From: Prevotellaceae bacterium
GTDB lineage: Bacteria > Bacteroidota > Bacteroidia > Bacteroidales > Bacteroidaceae
Assembly: GCA_031262265.1 (NCBI GenBank)
Contig: JAISIB010000141.1
Span: forward strand, 1-6,824
Direction: 5' to 3'
Length of the DNA stretch: 6,824 bases
Shown here: piece by piece, positions 1 to 6,303 of the stretch
How the letters are laid out: every line of letters begins with the position of its first letter
How positions within the stretch are numbered: the first letter of the stretch is position 1
Made by a program: the position numbers and the translations under genes
Notes under the pieces: generated by a model
The model's database searches: none
Seen by the model: the letters and a program-made list of their open reading frames with translations, nothing else
Told to the model about the DNA's origin: nothing

Positions 1-1252
1 CCCCGACAAGGTGGCCGATCAAATCTCGGACGCCATACTTGACGAGCTGTTGGCGTATGACCCGCACTCGAAAGTAGCCTGCGAAACGCTGGTGACTACC
101 GGACAGGTAGTGCTGGCAGGAGAAGTCAAGTCCGAAGCATACGTGGACTTGCAAGATATTGCCCGCGCGGTGATCAACCGCATCGGCTATACCAAAGGAG
201 AATATATGTTTGAGGGTCATTCGTGCGGCGTCTTTTCTGCCATTCACGAACAAAGTGCCGACATCAATCGCGGCGTTGAACGCGGCGATCCGATGGAACA
301 AGGCGCCGGTGATCAAGGCATGATGTTTGGTTATGCGACGAACGAAACGGAGAACTATATGCCGTTGTCATTGGATCTGGCACACCGCATCTTACGCGTA
401 CTGGCCGACATTCGCCGAGAAGGCAAGCAAATGACCTATCTGCGTCCCGACTCGAAAAGCCAAGTAACCATCGAATACGCAGACAACGGGAAACCGATAC
501 GCATCGACACGATTGTAGTATCTACCCAACACGATGAATTCATTTTGCCCGCCGACTCTACACCTGAGGCACAAGCTACGGCTGACGAGTCTATGTTGAA
601 AATCATTCGCCGTGACGTGGAAAAAATCTTAATGCCGCGCGTAATTGCCGAAATAACTCATCCGGAAGTCTTGGCCTTGTTCGGAGATCACATTAAATAC
701 TACGTCAATCCGACCGGCAAGTTCGTCATCGGCGGACCGCACGGAGATACCGGCCTGACCGGACGCAAAATTATCGTCGACACGTACGGCGGGAAGGGAG
801 CGCACGGCGGCGGAGCATTCTCTGGCAAAGATCCCAGCAAAGTAGACCGCAGTGCTGCCTACGCAATGCGACATATTGCCAAAAATATGGTAGCTGCCGG
901 TATCGCCGACGAAATGTTGGTACAAGTCTCTTATGCTATCGGCGTCGCAGAGCCTATCAACGTGTACGTAAACACTTACGGCCGCTCGCACGTAGTCATG
1001 AGCGACGGAGAGATAGCACGCAAAATTACCGAACTCTTTGACTTACGTCCACATGCTATTGAAGGACGTTTAAAACTGCGTAATCCCATTTACAGTGAAA
1101 CCGCAGCCTACGGACACATGGGGCGGCAACCGGAAACGAAAAAGAAAACTTTCACGTCGCGTTACTTGCCTGCGAAAGAAATCGAGGTAGAGCTGTTCAC
1201 GTGGGAGAAGCTGGATTACGTAGAGAAGATTAAAGTGGCATTCGGCTTGTAA
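1..1252 (+). CDS. metK: S-adenosylmethionine synthase (methionine adenosyltransferase), 5' end cut off by window
   Basis: Cytosolic enzyme that makes S-adenosylmethionine, the main methyl donor, from methionine and ATP. The first complete codons (from base 2) read PDKVADQISDAILDE, the tail of the conserved N-terminal GHPDK ATP/metal motif, so roughly 15 residues are missing and the GTG at 11 is an internal valine, not a start. Counting from that codon, the signature GAGDQGMMFGYA begins near residue 98, GDTGLTGRKIIVDTYGG is in the 240s, and the glycine-rich phosphate-binding signature GGGAFSGKDPSKVDR begins near 265. All are intact. At about 430 residues in full it is longer than the E. coli enzyme (384); the extra length includes a segment around visible residues 175-235 that I associate with Bacteroidota MetK. 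It is the first visible gene of the plus-strand operon, and the next gene starts 6 bases after its stop. Confidence 0.98.
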   Translation, partial: PDKVADQISDAILDELLAYDPHSKVACETLVTTGQVVLAGEVKSEAYVDLQDIARAVINRIGYTKGEYMFEGHSCGVFSAIHEQSADINRGVERGDPMEQGAGDQGMMFGYATNETENYMPLSLDLAHRILRVLADIRREGKQMTYLRPDSKSQVTIEYADNGKPIRIDTIVVSTQHDEFILPADSTPEAQATADESMLKIIRRDVEKILMPRVIAEITHPEVLALFGDHIKYYVNPTGKFVIGGPHGDTGLTGRKIIVDTYGGKGAHGGGAFSGKDPSKVDRSAAYAMRHIAKNMVAAGIADEMLVQVSYAIGVAEPINVYVNTYGRSHVVMSDGEIARKITELFDLRPHAIEGRLKLRNPIYSETAAYGHMGRQPETKKKTFTSRYLPAKEIEVELFTWEKLDYVEKIKVAFGL

Positions 1253-1258
1253 CCATCA

Positions 1259-1840
1259 ATGATACGTTCTGTTTGCGTTTACTGTGCGTCCAGCACAAAA
1301 ATACATCCCGACTACTTTGCTGCCGCAGAAGAATTGGGTAAACTATTGGCTTCGCGAGGTATCCGCCTCATCAATGGAGCCGGAAGTATGGGGTTGATGA
1401 AAGCCACCGCCGATGCCGTACTGGCCGGCGGTGGAAACGTCACAGGCGTCATTCCCCGATTCATGATGGCCGAAGGCTGGGGAGATACGGGGCTGACCGA
1501 CTTACGCGTGGTACAGAGCATGCACGAACGCAAGAAACTCATGGCTGATTTAGGCGACGCCGTAATTGCTTTGCCGGGCGGCATCGGAACTTTGGAAGAG
1601 TTGCTTGAGATTATTACATGGAAGCAACTCGGTTTGTATCTCAAGCCCATTGTTATCCTCAATTTGCGCGGTTATTATGATCCGTTACTGGAAATGTTGC
1701 GACACGCCACCGAAGAACATTTTATGCGTCCGCAACACGAGGCACTTTGGTCGGTAGCCGGTAATCCGGCCGAAGCATTGCAACAAATTATGGACGCACC
1801 CGTATGGGACGCCTCCATTCGTAAATTCGCTGCCGTATGA
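1259..1840 (+). CDS. LOG-family protein (TIGR00730 Rossmann fold), probable nucleoside 5'-monophosphate phosphoribohydrolase
   Basis: A 193-residue cytosolic protein of the LONELY GUY family. Characterised members cleave the N-glycosidic bond of AMP-type or cytokinin nucleotides, releasing the free base and ribose 5-phosphate. The family motifs are present: a nucleotide-binding loop INGAGSMGLMK at about residues 38-48, the catalytic arginine in MHERKKLM (R91), and PGGIGTLEE at 106-114 with the catalytic glutamate. The loop has GAG where many members have GGG; I recall this variant from Bacteroides homologues, so it is probably lineage-typical rather than a defect. The ATG is 6 bases after the metK stop, and the gene's stop overlaps the next start in ATGA, indicating co-transcription. 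The true substrate cannot be read from sequence: older annotations call such proteins lysine decarboxylases, which is not supported. Cytokinin activation is possible, but general purine nucleotide salvage is as likely. Confidence 0.93.
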   Translation: MIRSVCVYCASSTKIHPDYFAAAEELGKLLASRGIRLINGAGSMGLMKATADAVLAGGGNVTGVIPRFMMAEGWGDTGLTDLRVVQSMHERKKLMADLGDAVIALPGGIGTLEELLEIITWKQLGLYLKPIVILNLRGYYDPLLEMLRHATEEHFMRPQHEALWSVAGNPAEALQQIMDAPVWDASIRKFAAV

Positions 1841-2547
1841 CACTCGGCGCAGGCGATATAGAAGCGATACCACTTCCCTATGCTACGGATACGGATCCTT
1901 GGGTAGCTATTGTATTGACAGTGTGTTTTGTACTATCGGCATACGCCGTCGGACAAAGTAAAAGCTACTTGTTGCAACTGGGAAAGAACTTTATCCTACA
2001 CAAAGAGCGCACCAATCTGTTTGCCCTGCCTGTTTCGCCCAATATGCGCCCGTTACTCTGGCTTATTCTTCAAACTTGTATTTTATCCGGAGTCTATGCG
2101 TTACATGTATTCTGCCTAACGTCGCCCACGCTCTTCGTTTATTATCAATCTCCGTTGCTACTACTGCTTTATGCCGGTATCGCTCTCGGATACGTGTTGA
2201 TAAAATACGGACTGTATGAATTTATGGGGCGCGTCTTGTTTGATGGCGAATTGACACGCCAGTGGGTAGAATCTTATTCGTGTATGATTTACTACGCCGG
2301 CATTTCTTTTTTCTTCCCAATCTTAGCTATTGTTTACTTGCAATTTGATATAAAATTGACCCTTATCATTGGGTTTATCGGCTTGTTTTTGCTCAAAATC
2401 GGGACGTTTTATAAGCTTTTCAAGTTTTTTATCGGACAGCCTATATCGTTGCTTTTATTATTTTTGTACTTTTGTGCCCTTGAAATCGCGCCTTGGCTCG
2501 TTATTTACAAGATTTTAATACAAATGAACAGTTTGTTGCTTACATAA
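1837..2547 (+). CDS. DUF4271-family integral membrane protein
   Basis: A 236-residue hydrophobic inner-membrane protein of unknown function. Six likely membrane segments are visible at about residues 21-39, 72-93, 105-123, 149-168, 173-190 and 203-228. Between the first two lies a basic loop with SKSYLLQLGKNFILHKERTN, typical of the DUF4271 family as I know it from Bacteroidota. No catalytic motif, metal site or signal-peptide cleavage site is apparent. Its ATG shares an ATGA overlap with the end of the LOG gene, and the HemD-like gene starts 10 bases after its stop. The pairing with the HemD-like gene recurs in this phylum from memory, which suggests a functional link, but no reaction or transported substrate can be assigned. 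T-rich codons for the membrane helices make this gene locally more AT-rich than its neighbours. Confidence 0.88.
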   Translation: MTLGAGDIEAIPLPYATDTDPWVAIVLTVCFVLSAYAVGQSKSYLLQLGKNFILHKERTNLFALPVSPNMRPLLWLILQTCILSGVYALHVFCLTSPTLFVYYQSPLLLLLYAGIALGYVLIKYGLYEFMGRVLFDGELTRQWVESYSCMIYYAGISFFFPILAIVYLQFDIKLTLIIGFIGLFLLKIGTFYKLFKFFIGQPISLLLLFLYFCALEIAPWLVIYKILIQMNSLLLT

Positions 2548-2557
2548 AAGAGTTCCA

Positions 2558-3304
2558 ATGATTAAGAAAGTATTGGTATCGCAGCCCGAACCTGCGACAG
2601 GAAAATCACCTTATTATGACATCGCCGAGAAATATAAGCTCGAAGTAGTGTTTCGCCCTTTCATTAAGATAGAAAGAACCTCTGCCAAAGAATTTAGGCA
2701 ACAAAAGGTTAATCTTGCCGACTATACGGCAGTCATATTCACCTCGCGCCACGCCATCGATCACTTTTTTAGCTTTTGTAGCGAGTTTCGCGTGAAAGTT
2801 CCCGACATGATGAAATACTTTTGCGTGACCGAACAGGTATCTCTTTACATCCAAAAATATGTGCAGTACCGCAAGCGCAAAGTTTTCTTCGGACAAAGCG
2901 GTAAGATCGAAGATTTGGCGCACGCTATCTCCAAACATAATTACGAGAAGTTCATTACGCCCATGTCGGAGACACATTCCGATGAAATCGGCAACTTCTT
3001 GGATAAGTTGAAGGTCAAGACACATGCGGAGGCGGTCATGTATCGTACGGTGAACAACGACTTTGATCCGAACGAGCCGTTTGATTATGACATGTTGCTC
3101 TTTTTTAGTCCGGCCGGCATACAGTCGCTACAAAAGAACTTCCCTGATTTTCAGCAAGGCGACATTCAAATCGGCACGTTCGGCGCAGCCACGGCGCAAG
3201 CTGTACGCGATGCCGGATACCGGCTTGACTTAGAAGCTCCTACGCCCGAGTCTCCTTCCATGACGGCGGCTTTGGAAAAGCATCTGAAAGAATCCAATAA
3301 ATAA
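2558..3304 (+). CDS. hemD: Uroporphyrinogen-III synthase family (HemD-like) protein
   Basis: A 248-residue soluble protein with the two-lobed HemD layout. HemD closes the linear hydroxymethylbilane to uroporphyrinogen III, the branch-point precursor of heme, siroheme and cobamides. Supporting motifs are FTSRHAIDHFF near residue 61, FFSPAGIQSL near 182, and GTFGAATAQAVRDAGYRLDL near 206 followed by APTPESPSM, which matches the family's C-terminal pattern of an alanine-rich helix, glycine turn and PT-E segment. The central YVQYRKRKVFFG (about 101-112) is characteristic of the Bacteroidota version and unlike enterobacterial HemD. HemD proteins conserve fold more than sequence, so family membership is firm but the enzymatic role is inferred. 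No other tetrapyrrole gene is in the window: it sits between the DUF4271 membrane protein (10-base gap) and rnpA (11-base gap), so context does not support a heme operon. Confidence 0.82.
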   Translation: MIKKVLVSQPEPATGKSPYYDIAEKYKLEVVFRPFIKIERTSAKEFRQQKVNLADYTAVIFTSRHAIDHFFSFCSEFRVKVPDMMKYFCVTEQVSLYIQKYVQYRKRKVFFGQSGKIEDLAHAISKHNYEKFITPMSETHSDEIGNFLDKLKVKTHAEAVMYRTVNNDFDPNEPFDYDMLLFFSPAGIQSLQKNFPDFQQGDIQIGTFGAATAQAVRDAGYRLDLEAPTPESPSMTAALEKHLKESNK

Positions 3305-3315
3305 TACTTACCCGC

Positions 3316-3732
3316 ATGGACGCCGTTCCGAATGACATTCAACACGGACGGAATACTTTGTCGAAAGCCGAAAGGCTGAACCGTCAAATACTTATCGACA
3401 AATTGTTTGCGAGCGGCTCCCGGGCATATACAATATTCCCGTTACGGTTGGTTTATTTGGAAGTTAGTCCCTCGGAAACCACCGATGTAGCATCGGTATT
3501 GGTCAGTGTTAGTAAACGACACTTCAAACACGCCGTAGACCGCAATCGTATCAAGCGTCAAATCCGTGAAAGTTATCGCAGGCACAAGCATCCACTCATC
3601 AGTCACTTACAACACCAAGGACGTGCCGTCGTTTTTGCACTGATATACCTGACCAATACGCATACGTCCTCCGATGCGTTGGAAGTTTGCGTGAAAAAAC
3701 TGATTACTCGCCTGACGGAGAAACTGACATGA
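3316..3732 (+). CDS. rnpA: Ribonuclease P protein component
   Basis: Small basic protein (138 residues) that partners the catalytic RNase P RNA to remove 5' leaders from precursor tRNAs. It opens with the usual LSKAERLNRQ region (about residues 15-24), where the protein begins its fold. The family signature follows at about 67-88: KRHFKHAVDRNRIKRQIRE with the RNR motif at 76-78, which contacts the RNA. The length is slightly above the usual 110-125 residues because of about 14 extra N-terminal residues. The ATG at 3316 is the first in-frame start after the HemD-like gene; a TTG at 3358 directly before SKAERL is a less likely alternative. The stop overlaps the yidD start as ATGA. Neither rpmH, its usual upstream neighbour in many bacteria, nor yidC is here. 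The RNase P RNA gene is not in the window. Confidence 0.95.
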   Translation: MDAVPNDIQHGRNTLSKAERLNRQILIDKLFASGSRAYTIFPLRLVYLEVSPSETTDVASVLVSVSKRHFKHAVDRNRIKRQIRESYRRHKHPLISHLQHQGRAVVFALIYLTNTHTSSDALEVCVKKLITRLTEKLT

Positions 3733-3971
3733 AAGAGTTTTGGCATATATTCAATCGGATATTTTCATGGCTCCTGATGTTTCCGATACATCTATACCGA
3801 CGGATTCTATCGCCGCTGTTGCCGGCTACTTGTCGCTACACGCCTACATGCTCACAATACGCCATAGAGGCCATCCGCAAGTATGGTGCATTCAAAGGTC
3901 TCTATCTGGCTATACGACGTATCCTGCGTTGTCATCCGTGGGGCGGATGTGGCTATGATCCGGTACCTTGA
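3729..3971 (+). CDS. yidD: Membrane protein insertion efficiency factor YidD
   Basis: An 80-residue protein of the YidD family (formerly DUF37/haemolytic domain), found at the inner face of the cytoplasmic membrane, where it aids YidC/Sec-dependent insertion of membrane proteins. It has an amphipathic, aromatic-rich N-terminal stretch, then the conserved ILSPLLPATCRYTPTCSQYA (about residues 26-45) and the C-terminal CHPWGGCGYDPVP. Cysteines are at about 35, 41, 68 and 74. I chose the ATG at 3729 because it overlaps the rnpA stop in ATGA and gives the normal family length; an in-frame TTG at 3687 would add 14 residues unlike the family. The rnpA-yidD pairing is ancient and widespread, but the usual following gene yidC is absent. 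Confidence 0.95.
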   Translation: MKEFWHIFNRIFSWLLMFPIHLYRRILSPLLPATCRYTPTCSQYAIEAIRKYGAFKGLYLAIRRILRCHPWGGCGYDPVP

Positions 3972-3984
3972 TACCCTCCGTTCC

Positions 3985-4653
3985 ATGTGTCTGCTCGATA
4001 TTCATACGCATCATTCTTCAACCGACGGTACGGCTATTCTCAGCATTGCCCCGTCCGAGTTATCGGCCGACTGCTCAAATACCTATTTCTCGGTCGGCTA
4101 TCACCCGTGGAGCCTCCACGCAGACCGGATGCCCGATTGGAATTTACTGGAAGAAGCCGCTCATCACCCGCAGGTATTGGCTATTGGCGAAACGGGATTG
4201 GATAAATTGATCGATTGTCCGATATTATTGCAAGAAGAAGCCTTGCTCCGACACGTTCATATCGCTATGCAGACCCGAAAACCGTTGGTTCTGCATTGCG
4301 TACGCGCGTATAACGAACTCATCCACCTTCGCAAAGAAATACCTACGGAAATTATTCCGATTATACACGGATACCGTGGAAATGCCACATTGGCTCGTCA
4401 ATTGCTCTCCAAAGGATTCTATCTTTCGTTCGGAGCGTATTACCATGACGAAGCACTTCGGGCTACGCCGCTCGACAGATTGTTCTTGGAAACGGATGAA
4501 AGCGATATTCCCATTCGTACGCTGTATGAGCGTGCCGCCGCCTTACGCCAAGTAGAAACCGACCTATTTACACGATCCGTACAAGAGACAATCGTCCGCG
4601 TGTTCAAACCGCCACTACCCCCGCAATGTGTGGATGCGGGTCATATCCGATAA
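3985..4653 (+). CDS. TatD-family metal-dependent hydrolase (putative DNase)
   Basis: A 222-residue TIM-barrel hydrolase of the TatD family; characterised members are divalent-metal nucleases, often 3'-5' exonucleases on DNA. From the ATG at 3985 all expected metal ligands appear in order: HTH at residues 7-9 in LLDIHTHH, E69 in AIGETGLDK, H104 in LVLHCVRA, H128 in IIHGYRG and D171 in LETDESD. It is shorter than E. coli TatD (about 260), as I recall for the compact Bacteroidota form. I prefer the start at 3985 because it puts the HxH just inside the N-terminus and leaves a 13-base gap after yidD; an in-frame ATG at 3955 would overlap yidD by 17 bases. The family-like region seems to end near IVRVF (about base 4605). 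The last 16 residues, including PPLPPQ, are read antisense to the 3' end of thyA. Last gene of the operon. Confidence 0.92.
   Translation: MCLLDIHTHHSSTDGTAILSIAPSELSADCSNTYFSVGYHPWSLHADRMPDWNLLEEAAHHPQVLAIGETGLDKLIDCPILLQEEALLRHVHIAMQTRKPLVLHCVRAYNELIHLRKEIPTEIIPIIHGYRGNATLARQLLSKGFYLSFGAYYHDEALRATPLDRLFLETDESDIPIRTLYERAAALRQVETDLFTRSVQETIVRVFKPPLPPQCVDAGHIR
4604..4653. other. Convergent 50-base overlap of tatD and thyA 3' ends
   Basis: The plus-strand tatD stop (TAA, 4651-4653) lies inside thyA, whose own stop (TGA, complement of 4604-4606) lies inside tatD. The thyA end is the conserved one (GYDPHPHI...VAV, full length of 264), so the unusual extension belongs to tatD. There is no spacer for a terminator. 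A 6-bp inverted repeat (4620-4625 CCCGCA and 4635-4640 TGCGGG, 9-base loop) lies inside the overlap but has no T-run on either side. Confidence 0.9.
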
Positions 4654-5398
4654 GCTCAAAATCTTCGTAACGAAAATCAAAGATGTCCTTCACGGCAGGA
4701 TTCATGTGCATGTGAGGGAGAGGGCGCGGTTCACGAGTGAGTTGCAGACGTACCTGCTCCAAATGATTGGAGTAGATATGAGCATCCCCCAGCGTATGAA
4801 TAAATTCTCCGGCTTGCAAACCGGTGACTTGCGCCATCATTTGCAACAGGAGCGCATACGAAGCGATATTAAAAGGCACGCCCAAGAATATATCTGCCGA
4901 ACGTTGATAAAGTTGCAGGCTCAGTCGCCCGTCGGCTACATAGAATTGAAAGAATACGTGGCACGGAGGCAGTTTCATCGTAGGCAGATCGGCTACGTTC
5001 CACGCGCTGACAATCATACGACGCGAATCCGGATTTTCGCGAATAGTTCGTATCACTTCACTAATCTGGTCGATATGTCCACCGGCGTAGTCCGGCCACG
5101 AACGCCATTGGTAACCATAGATATGTCCCAAGTCGCCGTTCGTATCCGCCCATTCGTTCCAAATACGAACGCCATGCTCCTGTAAATATTTGACGTTGGT
5201 ATCCCCTTGTAAGAACCAGAGCAGCTCGTATATAATGGATTTCAAATGTAGTTTCTTCGTAGTCAGACAGGGAAAACCGTCAGCCAAATCAAAACGCATC
5301 TGGTGTCCGAAGACGCTGAGCGTTCCCGTTCCCGTACGATCTTCCTTACGCACGCCTTCTTCCAGCACGCGAGTCAGCAAATCAAGATATTGTTTCAT
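4604..5398 (-). CDS. thyA: Thymidylate synthase (folate-dependent, ThyA type)
   Basis: Cytosolic homodimeric enzyme that methylates dUMP to dTMP using 5,10-methylenetetrahydrofolate, yielding dihydrofolate. At 264 residues it equals the E. coli protein in length and aligns without gaps by eye. The nucleophilic cysteine is C146 in MKLPPCHVFFQFYV; other landmarks are RTGTGT near 21, phosphate-binding RR at 126-127, LYQRSADIFLGVPFN near 163-177, HIYSNH near 207-212 and the C-terminal GYDPHPHI. The start ATG (complement of 5396-5398) gives the standard MKQYLDLL opening. It lies 32 bases downstream of the histidine kinase on the same strand, with its own likely promoter in that gap. The dihydrofolate reductase gene folA, which often follows thyA, is not next to it; the convergent tatD is there instead. 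Confidence 0.99.
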   Translation of the reverse strand: MKQYLDLLTRVLEEGVRKEDRTGTGTLSVFGHQMRFDLADGFPCLTTKKLHLKSIIYELLWFLQGDTNVKYLQEHGVRIWNEWADTNGDLGHIYGYQWRSWPDYAGGHIDQISEVIRTIRENPDSRRMIVSAWNVADLPTMKLPPCHVFFQFYVADGRLSLQLYQRSADIFLGVPFNIASYALLLQMMAQVTGLQAGEFIHTLGDAHIYSNHLEQVRLQLTREPRPLPHMHMNPAVKDIFDFRYEDFELIGYDPHPHIAGVVAV

Positions 5399-5418
5399 GA
5401 CGTACTCTTTATTTTTGC

Positions 5419-5426
5419 CAAAGGTA
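5419..5426 (-). promoter_or_regulatory. Candidate Bacteroidota -7 promoter element for thyA
   Basis: On the minus strand these bases read TACCTTTG, an exact match to the Bacteroides housekeeping -7 consensus TAnnTTTG, ending 20 bases before the thyA ATG. It sits in the short gap after the kinase stop codon. The expected -33 TTTG at 19-21 bases upstream is not present; the nearest resemblance is TTTC at a longer spacing. The leader before the ATG is A-rich with no Shine-Dalgarno site, as is usual in this phylum. The position is convincing but the motif alone is short and occurs by chance. Confidence 0.5.
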
Positions 5427-5430
5427 CGGA

Positions 5431-6303
5431 TTATTTCTTTAATCGAATCAGAAATTCCAATCCACCGCCTACTCTGTTACGGACGGTGATACTGCCTTGA
5501 TGCAACGCAATGGCGTTTTTTACGATGGAAAGCCCTAATCCCGTGCCTCCGCTATCGCGCGTACGCCCCTCGCTAATTCGATAAAATCGCTCGAAGAGTC
5601 GTTCCAAATGCGTACCCGCAGGTATCCCTACTCCCGTATCGTAGTATGACAAATGGTAGTATTCATCGTCTTCGGTATACAAATGGATACGGATCTGTAT
5701 ATGCTCGCCGGCGTAACGAATGGTATTGTCCGTTAAGTTACGGAAAACGGCGTATAACAAGTTACGATTACCGCATATCACACAACCTAACGGAATGTTC
5801 CACTGCATGTCAATATCTTTTTCTTCGAGCGCAATGGACAAATCCTCGCGCACGCTCGTCAATAGCGAGCCAAGTAGTATATCTTCCGTTTTGAAGGACT
5901 GCGCCGCCTCCTCCATACGCGTGAGCAAACTCATATCTTGCATCAAATCCGAGAGTACTAACGTTTGATTGTAGGCTTGCCTAATGAAATATTCCTTTTG
6001 CGTCTCGTCAAGCGGCTGTTCCAACACGGTTTCCAGATAGCCGCGAATACTTGTAACGGGCGTTCGCAATTCGTGCGCGATATTTCCCGTCATGTCTTGC
6101 TTCAATTGTCGGATTTTCCGCTCTTCCTCTTCATTCAACCGACGTATCGACTGTCCGAAGCTCTTATAGATGAAATAAATACATAGTAGGGCGGTGATAA
6201 AGAACAGTCCGCTGTATCGCTCAAACACCGACATACCTACCGTACACAAGGCGATGATGAGTGCCGTATACAGGAATAACTGGCTTTTATGCGTCAATCT
6301 CAT
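5431..6303 (-). CDS. Two-component sensor histidine kinase lacking a sizeable sensor domain
   Basis: A 290-residue membrane-bound kinase that should autophosphorylate on histidine and pass phosphate to the overlapping response regulator. Two hydrophobic segments (about residues 9-26 and 32-48) are separated by only about 5-6 residues (FERYSG), so there is almost no extracytoplasmic loop. Then come a short charged linker, the HisKA H-box NIAHELRTPVTSIRGYLE with H77, and the HATPase domain: N-box NLTDNTIRYA with N193, G1 DTGVGIP at 222-228, F-box FERFYR at 237-242 and G2 GGTGLGLSIVK at 252-262. All catalytic boxes are intact. From memory, Bacteroides kinases with a similar N-terminus and H-box carry roughly 100-150 periplasmic residues between the two helices, so this one looks internally shortened. 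Its ATG lies within the 3' end of the regulator gene (17-base overlap), suggesting translational coupling. Confidence 0.95.
   Translation of the reverse strand: MRLTHKSQLFLYTALIIALCTVGMSVFERYSGLFFITALLCIYFIYKSFGQSIRRLNEEEERKIRQLKQDMTGNIAHELRTPVTSIRGYLETVLEQPLDETQKEYFIRQAYNQTLVLSDLMQDMSLLTRMEEAAQSFKTEDILLGSLLTSVREDLSIALEEKDIDMQWNIPLGCVICGNRNLLYAVFRNLTDNTIRYAGEHIQIRIHLYTEDDEYYHLSYYDTGVGIPAGTHLERLFERFYRISEGRTRDSGGTGLGLSIVKNAIALHQGSITVRNRVGGGLEFLIRLKK

Noticed and set aside
629..991. 120-codon open frame on the minus strand
   Set aside because: Antisense to a highly conserved part of metK, with no family resemblance.
1312..1662. 116-codon open frame on the minus strand
   Set aside because: Antisense to the LOG-family gene, of low complexity and with no recognisable motif.
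2459..2474. Two TAnnTTTG matches (2459-2466 and 2467-2474) as an internal promoter for the HemD-like gene
   Set aside because: They lie in T-rich membrane-helix codons, have no -33 TTTG at proper spacing, and the same motif also occurs by chance inside the HemD-like gene at 2816-2823.
2606..3025. 139-codon open frame on the minus strand
   Set aside because: Antisense to the HemD-like gene, whose own frame carries clear family motifs.
3687..3728. Upstream TTG start for yidD
   Set aside because: It would add 14 residues with no likeness to YidD and deepen the overlap with rnpA; the ATG at 3729 forms a classic ATGA junction.
4620..4640. GC-rich inverted repeat (CCCGCA / TGCGGG) as a bidirectional terminator for tatD and thyA
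   Set aside because: The stem is only 6 bp with a 9-base loop and no T-run follows on either strand, so it does not meet the pattern of an intrinsic terminator.
4628..5185. 185-codon open frame on the plus strand
   Set aside because: It lies wholly antisense to the conserved thyA coding sequence and has no recognisable domain; it is a shadow of thyA codon use.
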